NCBI GenBank assembly: GCA_963704075.1
Contig: CAVPGV010000009.1
Span: forward strand, 248,001-312,000
Reading direction: 5' to 3'
Origin: JADKAV01 sp963704075
Lineage (GTDB): Bacteria > Actinomycetota > Actinomycetes > S36-B12 > UBA10799
Length of the DNA: 64,000 nt
Shown here: positions 36,141 through 44,633 of the stretch, piece after piece
Layout: every line of letters begins with the position of its first letter
Numbering within the stretch: position 1 is the first letter of the stretch
Program-made: the position numbers and the translations under genes
The notes under the pieces: model-generated
Told to the model about the DNA's origin: nothing
Seen by the model: the letters and a program-made list of their open reading frames with translations, nothing else
Database searches by the model: none

Positions 36141-37808
36141 ATGTCCGACCTCGAGTCTCTCGACGTTGCCATTCGCGACCTGAAGGAGGGGTTGCCCTCC
36201 TGGCTGGAGACGCCGCTACCGGCGAAGATCCGGCTGCTGGAATCCGTCCGCCATCGGCTGGGTGAAGAAGCCGAGGGGATGGTGGCGGCCGCGTGCGACG
36301 CACAAGGCACCGCGCCTGACGGGCCGTGGATCGGCCATCAGTGGTCGGCCCTGTGGCCCTTCCTGCAGCATCTGCGTGCATTCGAGGAGGTGCTGGGGCG
36401 GATCGCGGCCGAAAAGCCGCCGCTGCCGGACAGCGCCGTTCACACCCTTGCGAACGGGCAGGTGGCGGTGGACGTGTTTCCCGTCACCTGGAGTGAGAAG
36501 GTGCTCTACTCGGGGTTCCAGACGCAGGTGTGGATTCAGCCCGGGGTGACAGCCGAACAGGTGCGAGCCGACGCCGCCCGGGCCTACCGCGGTGACGGGT
36601 TCGAGAGTCCAGGGGTGGCCCTGGCGCTGGGGGCGGGCAACGTCGCGTCCTTGCCGGCCATGGATGTGTTGTATCTGCTGTACGCCGAGGGCTGCGTGGT
36701 CGCGCTGAAGATGAATCCGGTGAACGCCTACCTGCGCCCCTTCTTCGAGCGGATCTTCGCCGACTTCGTCGACCGGGGATGGCTGCGATTCGTCGATGGT
36801 GGCGCGCAGGAGGGCCAATACCTGGCTCACCACCCGAACGTGGACCGCTTGCACATGACCGGGTCGGCGGCGACCTACGACGCCCTGGTCTGGGGCACCG
36901 GCGAGCAGGGGGACCGCAACCGGGCCGGTGGAAGGCCGCTGCTGGACAAACCGTTCACCTGTGAGTTGGGCGGGGTGAGCCCGATGATCGTGGTGCCTGG
37001 GGACTGGAGCGCCGCGGACGTGCGGCGGCAGGCCGACAAGATCGTCGGGTCCAAGTTGCTCAACTGCGGCCACATCTGTGCTGCTCCGCAGATCCTGATC
37101 CTGCCGCAGGACTGGCCCCAGGCCGACGAACTGCTCGAGCAGGTCCGCGAATTGATGCGCACCCTGCCACCCAATGCGCCCTACTACCCGGGCACTGATG
37201 AGAACGTAGCGCGGGCTCTCGCCGGTCAGCCGGGTGCCGAACCGCTGCAGGGTGAAGGTCGGCGGGTGCTGGTCACGGGTTTGGACCCTGCGGAGGATGC
37301 CAGCCTGTTCAGCGACGAGGTGTTCGCCGACGTCCTCGGGGTGGTTCGGCTGCCCGCCGCGACGGTGGCCGATTACCTCGCCGCTGCGACCGAATTCGCC
37401 AACGGGCGCCTGGCCGGCAGCCTCGCCGCCACGATGCTGGTGCACCCGGCGACGATCAAGGCCCATGCGGGCGCGGTGGAGCGCGCGGTCGCGGATCTCA
37501 GGTACGGCGCCGTCGGGATCAACGAGTACGCCGTCATGGTGGACGGGCTCGGGTACGCGACGTGGGGCGGCTACCCGGGGGCGACGCCGGCGGAGGTCAG
37601 CAGCGGGATCGGCGTGGTGGGCAACGCTTTTCTGCTACCGAAGCCGCAGAAGTCGGTTCTCACGGGCGAATTCCACCCTCTGATGAAACCCACCACTGCC
37701 GCGAGCCATCGGACGATCGCGACCGTCTTCCGTCGGGTGGTGCACTTCGAGGCCACCGACCATGTGACGGATCTGCCGGGGATCTTCCTGGCAGCCATGC
37801 GGGGGTGA
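36141..37808 (+). CDS. Aldehyde dehydrogenase family protein
   Basis: A 555-residue protein of the NAD(P)-dependent aldehyde dehydrogenase superfamily, longer than the usual 480-500. Recognised are the general-base region CELGGVSPMIVV (Glu275), the presumed catalytic Cys313 in NCGHICAAP, the cofactor region VVALKMNPVNAYLRP near 186-200, and HMTGS near 238-242. The normal GGK motif is absent and the C-terminal half is divergent, so it is an outlying subfamily. I prefer the ATG at 36141 over the GTG at 36132, because AGGAGG is eight bases before the ATG and overlaps the GTG. It follows the lyase-kinase pair, so fatty or amino aldehyde oxidation is possible. Confidence 0.85.
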   Translation: MSDLESLDVAIRDLKEGLPSWLETPLPAKIRLLESVRHRLGEEAEGMVAAACDAQGTAPDGPWIGHQWSALWPFLQHLRAFEEVLGRIAAEKPPLPDSAVHTLANGQVAVDVFPVTWSEKVLYSGFQTQVWIQPGVTAEQVRADAARAYRGDGFESPGVALALGAGNVASLPAMDVLYLLYAEGCVVALKMNPVNAYLRPFFERIFADFVDRGWLRFVDGGAQEGQYLAHHPNVDRLHMTGSAATYDALVWGTGEQGDRNRAGGRPLLDKPFTCELGGVSPMIVVPGDWSAADVRRQADKIVGSKLLNCGHICAAPQILILPQDWPQADELLEQVRELMRTLPPNAPYYPGTDENVARALAGQPGAEPLQGEGRRVLVTGLDPAEDASLFSDEVFADVLGVVRLPAATVADYLAAATEFANGRLAGSLAATMLVHPATIKAHAGAVERAVADLRYGAVGINEYAVMVDGLGYATWGGYPGATPAEVSSGIGVVGNAFLLPKPQKSVLTGEFHPLMKPTTAASHRTIATVFRRVVHFEATDHVTDLPGIFLAAMRG

Positions 37809-37917
37809 CCCCGTTCGAGGGTCCGGCCCTGCCGGGCTGCAGGCCGCCCTAGGTTGCCGTCCGTGCACTTCGCCGGTGTTGGTCTGCGCGTCCGGTGTGA
37901 TCGACACCAGAGGAGTG

Positions 37918-37932
37918 GACACTGTCAGTGTC
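37918..37932. repeat. 15-bp palindrome at a convergent gene junction
   Basis: GACACTG and CAGTGTC flank a single central base. It overlaps the stop codon of the DUF309 gene (minus) and lies about 110 bases after the aldehyde dehydrogenase stop (plus). A short dyad GGTGT/ACACC lies just before it. Terminator or protein-binding site are both possible. Confidence 0.45.
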
Positions 37933-38332
37933 AGAATCCGCGCGTGAGATCAAGCAGGCGGTCGCGCAGCGCAGTCGCCACCGCCGGCAGCTCACCGGCC
38001 GCGAGGTTGAGCAGACCACGATCACGCACTCGCACGGCGCCTGTGGCATTGCCCCGCATGGCGTGGGTCAATGCCACAGCCAGTTGCGCCATGCCCTTCC
38101 ACGCGGTGCGCTCCGGTTCCGAGGACACCTTCCAAACCGCTTCCAAGACCTCGTGCGCTTGGAACGGCAGCCCTTCATCCAGCAGATGACCGGCATGAGC
38201 GACCACCGCCGCCGGGCTGGTGTCGATGTCCTCGGGCAACGGGTGCCACACCCGGGCGCCCGGGCGGCAACGGCCTGCCCAACTCGTCCCGCGGCCGGGC
38301 ATTGCGGGGGCGTCCGGACGTGTCGCGGTCAC
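37931..38332 (-). CDS. DUF309 family protein
   Basis: A 133-residue protein. The helical core from about residue 45 to 130 contains GLPFQAHEVLEAVWKVSSEP and WKGMAQLAVALTHAMRGN, which correspond to the family's FHAHEVWE.W and QG..Q.A....H...GN blocks. The conserved His and Glu in AHEVLE may bind a metal. DUF309 has no established function. The GTG at 38332 overlaps the stop of the upstream membrane protein gene (GTGA), so translation is coupled. Confidence 0.8.
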   Translation of the reverse strand: MTATRPDAPAMPGRGTSWAGRCRPGARVWHPLPEDIDTSPAAVVAHAGHLLDEGLPFQAHEVLEAVWKVSSEPERTAWKGMAQLAVALTHAMRGNATGAVRVRDRGLLNLAAGELPAVATALRDRLLDLTRGF

Positions 38333-39495
38333 GCATCCGGTTGCCCCTTGGCACTGAGATACGCACGCCTGACATCGACCGCCTGTTGCAGCGACGCGCC
38401 CACATCCTCGGAGAAGGAGGCCCGGTACACCGGGTCGCTGGCTGCGTAGACGGTGGTGTAGAAAGCGGCGAACGCTCCCAGGAACGTGGCCACGCGGATC
38501 AGTGCGCGGGACAGCACATGGTCCTGGCCGATCGTCCAGAACACGTCCGCCGAGCCCAGGTCGCCCAGCCATGCCTGTTGCACGGGTGCGGTGATCGCGA
38601 CCACGCCGAAGACGATGAAGAAAGCCCAGACCAGAAGCCCGATCAGAGCGGCCTGGATCACCTGGGTGGACAGCGCGGCGATGACCATCGCCCGTCGCTG
38701 CGGCCGGTGCAGGTCCGCCTCGCCCACCTCCTGCATTCCCTGCACGACCCCCTCCATCGGCGTGCGCGCGCAGGCGGCCCGCACCTCCTCGATCGGTGCG
38801 TCCAGCCGGAGGGTGGCGATCTGATCCCGCGTCCGGTCAAGGGTCACCAGCACCCCGAAGATGAGCAGCAGGCCGCTGCTGCCCCACAGGACCGGACCGT
38901 CGAGACTTCCCGCCACCTGCCACATCTCGGTGTTGATGAACAGCACGATCATGACGATCAGCAGCAGCGGCAGGGCCTTCGTGGCGACGGCGTAGAGGTC
39001 GCCGGCGGACCGGGCGGTCTGCCGGATCGCCCAACCGGCCATCGCCAGCAGCGCGAACCGCGTGACGAAGTAGATGACGCCGAGCAGCAGCACCTGGAGC
39101 AGCAGCGACGCGACGACCGTGTGCCAGGTGATGTCGACACCCTCGATGCGACGGCCGTACTGGATCGCGTCGGGGAGGGCCCCCGCCGCGACGAATCCCA
39201 GCAGGACCGGCCAGCCGACCCGTTCGGACGGAGCGAACCAGTAGCCCCGGCGGCGTTTCGACCACAGTCCCACGAGAACGAGGGCCAGGACGGCCACCAA
39301 CACCGTGAACACCGGCAGGACCCGGCTGCCGCTGTTGAGAGCACTCCACAACGCCGACGAGAACTGGACCGCCAGGACCACGATCATCGCAGGCACCGCC
39401 CTGGTCCAGATGTGCTCGCCGGAGTTGTAGTCATCGACGAACCGCGGTAGTCCGTTGCGCGCGAACCAGGTCTCGGTGCGCCGGATGGGATCCAC
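38329..39495 (-). CDS. Multi-pass membrane protein of unknown function
   Basis: A 388-residue protein with about eight predicted helices, near residues 32-52, 60-80, 98-115, 130-158, 174-193, 203-220, 283-312 and 335-355. A cytoplasmic loop of about 60 residues, rich in Asp, Glu and Arg, falls between helices six and seven. I do not recognise a domain. It is translationally coupled to the DUF309 gene. The N-terminus has a charged stretch (RRTETWFARNGLPRFVDDY) before the first helix. Confidence 0.72.
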   Translation of the reverse strand: MDPIRRTETWFARNGLPRFVDDYNSGEHIWTRAVPAMIVVLAVQFSSALWSALNSGSRVLPVFTVLVAVLALVLVGLWSKRRRGYWFAPSERVGWPVLLGFVAAGALPDAIQYGRRIEGVDITWHTVVASLLLQVLLLGVIYFVTRFALLAMAGWAIRQTARSAGDLYAVATKALPLLLIVMIVLFINTEMWQVAGSLDGPVLWGSSGLLLIFGVLVTLDRTRDQIATLRLDAPIEEVRAACARTPMEGVVQGMQEVGEADLHRPQRRAMVIAALSTQVIQAALIGLLVWAFFIVFGVVAITAPVQQAWLGDLGSADVFWTIGQDHVLSRALIRVATFLGAFAAFYTTVYAASDPVYRASFSEDVGASLQQAVDVRRAYLSAKGQPDA

Positions 39496-39554
39496 GGGAG
39501 AACGCTAGCGCCGACCGATGCGGCGGCGTGGATCCTGCGGGTGATCCGGCCGGA

Positions 39555-39942
39555 TCAGTCGGTCCCCGTGGCGGTCAACGGTGCCGCGGCCGAGGCCAGT
39601 TCACCGGCGAAGGCCGCCACGGATCCATCCAACCGGTCCAGTTGGCGCTCGCCGAGCATCAGTACCAGATCAGTGGCCGTCCGGGCCAGGACCACCGGGC
39701 TGCCGGTGGTGGAAACCATGGCCGCGACGTCCGCCGGCATCTCGTTGAGGTGGTAGCAGGCGGAACGGCACGCCGAGCGAATCAACGAAAGCGTCCCACT
39801 GCTTCTTGCGGCGCACCGGGGAGTGGGTGATGTCGCACAGGGAGCAGTGGGTGCGTCCGAGGAGGTGCCCCAGCACGTACTTGGCCTCGCCGACGAGCCC
39901 GCCGTCCGCGTGATAGACCCCGATGTACTCCGTGATCGCCAT
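39555..39942 (-). CDS. Conserved hypothetical protein, one frameshift
   Basis: From ATG at 39942 one frame reads a conserved-looking N-terminal half (EYIGVYHADGGLVGEAKYVL, then a CSLCDITHS motif near residues 41-49 and RRKKQWDAF). At about 39765 reading must move to another frame for the second half, which ends AAAPLTATGTD at 39555. Joined, it is about 129 residues. The CxxC motif may bind metal. No family name or function is recognised. The break resembles the single-base indels elsewhere in this window. It is divergent from the DUF3054 gene and the two starts are 50 bp apart. Confidence 0.65.
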
Positions 39943-39978
39943 GGTTCCAGCCTGCGGCCCCCGGAGCCACGCCGCAAC

Positions 39979-39984
39979 TAGACT
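39979..39984 (+). promoter_or_regulatory. -10 element of a probable leaderless promoter for the DUF3054 gene
   Basis: TAGACT is followed by seven bases and the GTG at 39992. The spacing is one base longer than at the other leaderless-type starts described here. Confidence 0.42.
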
Positions 39985-39991
39985 CGGACGG

Positions 39992-40357
39992 GTGAAGGCG
40001 TGGGTGGCTGCGGTTCTGGACTTCGTGTGCGTTCTGGTTTTCGTCGCCGTGGGGATGCGGGCGCATTCCGAATCCGATTCGGTGGTGCAAGTGGCGGCGC
40101 CGTTCCTCGCAGCGCTCGCGCTCGGCTGGATCATCGCGATACCGCTGCGCCCACCGGAGTCCCTGCGCGCCGGCCTGGTGATCTGGATCATGACCCTGGT
40201 CGGCGGCATGCTGCTGCGGCGCACGTTCGGCGAGGGCACCGCCGGCGCGTTCATCGCCGTGGCCACCGCGTTCCTGGCGCTGACGATGATCGGGTGGCGC
40301 GGGATCGCGCTGCTGGTGGTGCGACGGCGCGGCGGCGACTCGGCCCCGGCGACCTGA
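39992..40357 (+). CDS. DUF3054 family membrane protein
   Basis: A 121-residue protein with four hydrophobic helices, near residues 4-21, 33-52, 60-76 and 86-110. The opening AVLDFVCVLVFVAVGMRAH and the WxMTLVGGMLLRR block match DUF3054 proteins, whose function is unknown. It ends 18 bp before the convergent thiQ stop, and a dyad occupies that gap. Confidence 0.78.
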   Translation: MKAWVAAVLDFVCVLVFVAVGMRAHSESDSVVQVAAPFLAALALGWIIAIPLRPPESLRAGLVIWIMTLVGGMLLRRTFGEGTAGAFIAVATAFLALTMIGWRGIALLVVRRRGGDSAPAT

Positions 40358-40372
40358 TCGCCGCCACGATCA
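40355..40372. repeat. Small dyad in the DUF3054/thiQ junction
   Basis: TGATCG and CGATCA flank a six-base centre. The first arm includes the DUF3054 stop codon. It may be a minimal bidirectional terminator stem, but it is short. Confidence 0.35.
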
Positions 40373-40374
40373 CC

Positions 40375-41267
40375 TCAGCCGGGATCGCGGACGTCGATGT
40401 GCACGGTGCGTCCCACCGCGGGCACGCTGCGGGTGTCGGTCACGTACGACACGGGCTGCCCGGCCACGGTGCCCGACACCAGGAATCGTCCGTCGTCGAA
40501 GGTCCGGCCGGTGACGCGCAGTTCCCACCTGCCCCCTCGCCTCTGCTGCAAACGCTCCGGCGGATATGCGACGTCGTCGAGGACCGAGAGGCCGACCAGC
40601 CGGGCCACGTAGTCGTCGACGGGCGCGTTCCACAACTCGTCGGCTGTGCCGACCTGGACCAGTTTTCCCTGCTTCAACACGGCCACCCGGTCGGCCATCG
40701 TGAACGCCTCATGCCGGTCGTGCGTCACCGCCAGGACGGTCATCTCGCGATCGCGCAGAAGCCGTTGGACGTCCAGTACGAGTTCCGCCTTCAGCACCGC
40801 GTCCAGCGCGCCGAACGGCTCGTCGAGCAGCACCACCGCCGGCGCTGGGGCCATCGCCCGGGCCAGGGCGACACGTTGTGCCTGGCCACCACTGAGCGTG
40901 TCCACCGCCCTGTCCTGGAAGCCGGCCAGGCCGACCAGATCCAGCGTCTCGTCGACCCGACGGGCATCGGCGGGCCGTCACTCCGAAGCCCGACGTTCTC
41001 CGCGACGTTGAGGTGCGGGAAGAGCAGGTCGTCCTGGAACATCATTCCGATCGCCCGGCGGTGTGTGGGGACACCCTCCAAGGGGCGGCCCGCCACCTCG
41101 ATGCGACCGGTGTAGTCGACCAGCCCCGCCACCGCCCGCAGGAGCGTGGACTTGCCACCGCCACTGGGCCCCAGGATGCACACGATCTCGCCCTGCCCCA
41201 CCTCCAGGTCGACGCAGTACAGGACCGGCTGGTCGTAGGACACCGAAACGTTCTGAAGGTGCAGCAT
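40375..41267 (-). CDS. thiQ: Thiamine ABC transporter ATP-binding protein ThiQ, one frameshift
   Basis: The ATPase of the importer encoded with thiB and thiP. The Walker A region ILGPSGGGKSTLL is near residues 32-44 and Q-loop GMMFQDDLLFPHL near 76-88. The signature LSGGQAQRVALARA, Walker B VVLLDEPFGALD and H-loop VTHD follow after a frame change near 40975. The joined protein is about 297 residues, some 60 longer than enterobacterial ThiQ. The extra C-terminus, after about residue 235, contains RWELRVTGRTFDDGRFLVSG and may be a small beta domain. ATG at 41267 overlaps the thiP stop (TGATG). Confidence 0.9.
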
Positions 41268-42886
41268 CAGAAACCTACCGCCCGGTTGAGGCGCACCCGG
41301 TCGATCGCCACCACGACCGCGACGGTTACCAGCATCAGCAGGGCGCCCGCCGCGTACGCCGCGGCGACCGTCACCGCACCCGGCCGGGCCAGCAGGCGGG
41401 AGATGGCCACCGGCAGGGTCGGGTCTGCCGGACTGGCGAGGAAGATGGTCGCCCCGAACTCCCCGATGGTCACCGCGAACGCGAACCCGGTCGCCACCAG
41501 CACCGCCGGCAGGACCAGTGGTACGGCCACCGATCGCAGGGCGTTGACCGGCGACCGCCCCAGGACCGTCGCCACGTGAAGGTACCTCAGGTCGAAACCC
41601 TGCAGTGCCGGCGTCAACACCCGCACGACGAACGGCATGGCCACCAGCGACTGCGCGAGGATGATCAGCAGGCCGGTGTTGCGCAGGTCGATCGGGGGCC
41701 GACCGAATGCGAGCAGCATGCCGAGGCCGACGGTGACTGCGGAGGTGCCCAAGGGAAGCAGAAGCATCGCGTCGACCGAACGCAGCCACCTGCCGCGGCC
41801 GCTGAACGCCAGGCCGAACGCCGCCATCCCGCCTATCGTCACCGCGATCAGGGTGGCTGCGGCCGCGGTGCGCAGGGAAGCGACTACGGCCGACCACGGA
41901 TCGACCGAGTTGGTGCTCGTCCCCTGCGCGAACAAGGTCTGCCACCCCAGCGTGGTCCACTGCCCGTCGATCGTCAGGGATCGGACCAGCACGATCAGCA
42001 GCGGTGCCAACACCGCCACGCAGGTGAGGGACACGACGACCACCACCGCGATGCGCTGCCGCCACCCGCGCGGGGGTCGCGCGACATCCACGACCGGTCC
42101 GGTGACCACGGACGCGGTGTTGCCGACCACCGCGAGCATGGCGACGACCGCGAGTAACTGCAGCAGTGACAGCGCGGCGGCGGCAGGCAGGTCGAGCAGG
42201 TAGGCGGTCTGCCGATAGATCTCCACTTCGAGCGTGCGCAACTGTCCCGCGCCGAGGACCTGCACGACGCCGAACGACGTGAAGCTGAACAGGAAGACGA
42301 TCAACGCCGATGAGCGCAGCCCGGGCCGCAGCAGCGGCCAGGTCACCCGCCACCAGGCCTGCCAGCGGGAGGCCCCCAGCACCTGTGCGGCCTGCTCCAG
42401 ACGCGGGTCGATCGTCGACAGCGAACTACCCACCACTCTGATCACGACGGCGATGTTGAGGAAGACATGTGCGATGACCAGCCCCCACAACGAACCCGAG
42501 AGGTCCACGGCCAGCACCCCGCCGGGACCGATCATCGCCAGGAAGGCGGCGGCGACCACCACCGTCGGCATCACGAACGGAACCAGCACCAGCGCCCGCA
42601 CCAGTGCCCGGCCGGGGAACCTGAAGCGTGCCAGGACGACGGCCGCGGGCATCGCCACGATCATCGTCGCGGCCGTCGACAGGGCGGCCTGGGCGACGGT
42701 GAAACCGAGGATGCGCCAGGTGCGACCCGCGCCCACCACCGCGAGCATGGCCTCTGGACCGTCTTGTGCACCGACCCGGATGACAGCGGCGACCGGGATC
42801 ACGAAGAGCAGGACGAGGAACAGCAGGGGGACGGCGAGCACGACCCGCAGGATCACTCCATGATTGCGGACCACTGATCGATCCAT
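41267..42886 (-). CDS. thiP: Thiamine ABC transporter permease ThiP
   Basis: A 539-residue double permease with about twelve helices and two binding-protein-dependent transport modules. Each carries the EAA-type cytoplasmic loop that contacts the ATPase: EQAAQVLGASRWQAWWRVTW near residues 164-183, and YLHVATVLGRSPVNALRSVA near 427-446. A fused pair of permease halves is typical of ThiP and of iron(III) SfuB-like proteins; the upstream TPP riboswitch decides for thiamine. Its start lies 34 bp inside the end of thiB. Confidence 0.92.
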   Translation of the reverse strand: MDRSVVRNHGVILRVVLAVPLLFLVLLFVIPVAAVIRVGAQDGPEAMLAVVGAGRTWRILGFTVAQAALSTAATMIVAMPAAVVLARFRFPGRALVRALVLVPFVMPTVVVAAAFLAMIGPGGVLAVDLSGSLWGLVIAHVFLNIAVVIRVVGSSLSTIDPRLEQAAQVLGASRWQAWWRVTWPLLRPGLRSSALIVFLFSFTSFGVVQVLGAGQLRTLEVEIYRQTAYLLDLPAAAALSLLQLLAVVAMLAVVGNTASVVTGPVVDVARPPRGWRQRIAVVVVVSLTCVAVLAPLLIVLVRSLTIDGQWTTLGWQTLFAQGTSTNSVDPWSAVVASLRTAAAATLIAVTIGGMAAFGLAFSGRGRWLRSVDAMLLLPLGTSAVTVGLGMLLAFGRPPIDLRNTGLLIILAQSLVAMPFVVRVLTPALQGFDLRYLHVATVLGRSPVNALRSVAVPLVLPAVLVATGFAFAVTIGEFGATIFLASPADPTLPVAISRLLARPGAVTVAAAYAAGALLMLVTVAVVVAIDRVRLNRAVGF

Positions 42887-43867
42887 TCGTCACGGCCGGC
42901 CGCGATCTCGTCGGGCTGCATCACCACGGGATCCGCAGGTTGTGGCGCGTACTTCCGGAAGGCCGGCGGAACCTTCGCCCCTTCGATCACCGGGTAGACG
43001 AACATCTGCCCGCCGATGTCGTCCTGGAAGGCCTTCGACAACATGAAGTCCACGAACGTCTTCGCCCCCGACTCGTTGCGCGCGCCGGCCAGGACCCCGG
43101 CGTATTCCACCTGCCTGGAAGCACTGGGCGTCGACATTGGCGGTGGGCGGCGGGGCCGCGGGATCCTCGGAGAACATCACCTCGGCAGCCGGACTCGTGG
43201 AGTAGGACACGACGATCGGACGGTCACCTTCGCCGGATCCACCGGAGAACTGCCGGTAGTAGGCGTTGTCCCACCCATCGACCACTTTGACGCCGTTGGC
43301 CTTGAGGTCGCGCCAGTACTGCTGCCAGTCCTGCTGGGTCGCGACGGTGCTGAGCAGAAAGGCGAGCCCGGGGGAGGACGTGGCCGGGTTCTGCACCACC
43401 GCGAGGTCCCGGTACTGGGAATCGATCAGGTCCGCGGGGCTGTCAGGGGCCGGCCTGTTGGCGAAGTAGGCGGTGTCGTAGTTCAGGCACACCGCACCGG
43501 TGTCGATCGGCGTGACACCGGGTGCGTCCTGCGCGAGAGCGGCCGGCGCGCCGGAGGCCTGATAGTCGACGAAGACGCCTGCTTCCTGGGCCCGGCTCAG
43601 GAAGGTGTTGTCGACCCCGAACAGCACATCACCTTGTGGGGCGCCTGCCGACAGGATCGCCGAGTTGACGACCTGGCCGGCGTCACCGTTCTGCACGATC
43701 TTGACAGTGAGGCCACTGTCCCGGGTGAACTCGTCGAGCACGTCCTGCGACACGGCGAAGGAGTCGTGGGTCACCACCACCACCTCGGAGACCGGCTCGG
43801 ATTGGGGCTCCGCCTGGCTCGAACAGGCCGCGAGAGCGATGGTCAGGGATACGATGAGAAGTCGCAC
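42853..43867 (-). CDS. thiB: Thiamine-binding lipoprotein ThiB, one frameshift
   Basis: The periplasmic-type substrate-binding protein of the importer, here lipid-anchored: lipobox ALAAC with Cys at residue 15. Family blocks are VVVTHDSFAVSQDVLDEFT near residues 30-48, GDVLFGVDNTFLSRA near 78-92, and STSPAAEVMF. After about residue 248 the reading moves to another frame (near 43115-43125) for the last 90 residues (NESGAKTFVDFMLSKAFQDD and beyond). Joined length is about 337 residues. GTG at 43867 is preceded by GGAGGA, which is also the 3' edge of the TPP riboswitch. Confidence 0.91.
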
Positions 43868-43872
43868 GTTTC

Positions 43873-43957
43873 CTCCGCTGGCATTACCCAGATCAGGTTG
43901 TGTGGGTCGGCCACGCAGACGGTGACCCTCTCAGCCCGGCTGACCCGAGCTCCCCAT
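43873..43957 (-). promoter_or_regulatory. TPP riboswitch (thi box) controlling thiBPQ
   Basis: On the minus strand this segment contains the conserved thi-box elements in order. They are a GGGGAGCUCGGGU closing helix, the invariant GGCUGAGAGGGUCACCGU segment (CUGAGA is the pyrimidine-sensing loop), and then ACCUGAUCUGGGUAAUGCCA with its GAUCUGG and GUAAUGCCAGCG parts. The segment's 3' end runs into the GGAGGA ribosome binding site of thiB, eight bases before the GTG. This suggests that thiamine diphosphate binding hides the ribosome binding site. Confidence 0.95.
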
Positions 43958-43999
43958 GTGACCCCAGGCTACCGCCGGATGTCAGGCTCCGGACACCGG

Positions 44000-44005
44000 T
44001 ACCTT
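44000..44005 (+). promoter_or_regulatory. Possible -10 element of the PQ-loop protein gene
   Basis: TACCTT is followed by eight bases, including GGGAAG, and the ATG at 44014. A transcript from it would have a leader of only one or two bases. It lies about 43 bp from the 5' edge of the divergent riboswitch. Confidence 0.3.
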
Positions 44006-44013
44006 GGGAAGCC

Positions 44014-44607
44014 ATGGATGCGGAGTGGTTCGGCTACGCCGGCGCGGCACTGATGACGGCCATGTCGCTGCCACAGATCGCGCGCATCGTGCGTGACCGC
44101 AGCGCGGCGGGGGTCAGCCTTCTGACGTGGACGATCTTCGCACTGTCCGGCACCAGCTGGCTGGCGTACGGACTGATCCTTCAGGCACCCGCGATCATCG
44201 TCGGCAACGTGACGTTCATCGCCACGACAGTGCCGGTGGTGGTCCTGCTGCTGCGGCGGCAGCACGCGTGGCCGCTGCCCGCGGCCGTGCTGGTACCACT
44301 GGTCGCGGTGGCGGTAGGGGTCGCGGTGCTGAGCCTCCTGCCCGGTGCGGTGGCCTCCAGCCTGGGGGTGGTGTGCGGCATCCTGACCACAGTTCCGCAA
44401 CTGCTCGAATCGATCAGCCGGCGCAGGGCGGGGGCTACTTCCGAGGTGTCGTTGGCCACGCTGTTCCTGCTGCTGGCCGGGCAGTCCCTGTGGCTGACGT
44501 ACGGGCTCACCCGCCCGGACCTGCCGATGATCGTGACGAACGTCGTGGCGGTCACGGTGACAACCAGCCTGATCGCCGTGGAGTCCCGGACTCCTGCGAG
44601 AGTGTGA
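44014..44607 (+). CDS. PQ-loop (SemiSWEET-like) membrane protein
   Basis: A 197-residue protein with about seven hydrophobic helices arranged as two PQ-loop repeats. The PQ pairs are Pro20-Gln21 in MSLPQIARIV and Pro128-Gln129 in TTVPQLLESI. Each is followed by a conserved Ser-rich segment (GVSLLTW and TSEVSLAT). This duplicated form resembles eukaryotic PQ-loop proteins more than the single-repeat SemiSWEET sugar carriers. Substrate is unknown. Its divergence from a TPP-riboswitch operon does not by itself suggest a thiamine role. Confidence 0.83.
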   Translation: MDAEWFGYAGAALMTAMSLPQIARIVRDRSAAGVSLLTWTIFALSGTSWLAYGLILQAPAIIVGNVTFIATTVPVVVLLLRRQHAWPLPAAVLVPLVAVAVGVAVLSLLPGAVASSLGVVCGILTTVPQLLESISRRRAGATSEVSLATLFLLLAGQSLWLTYGLTRPDLPMIVTNVVAVTVTTSLIAVESRTPARV

Positions 44608-44633
44608 GGGGCCGTCGCGACGGGTCCTGATCC

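Noticed and set aside
43868..44013. A possible regulatory region of the PQ-loop gene shared with the TPP riboswitch.
   Set aside because: The riboswitch is transcribed from the opposite strand towards thiB; nothing in it would act on the plus-strand gene.
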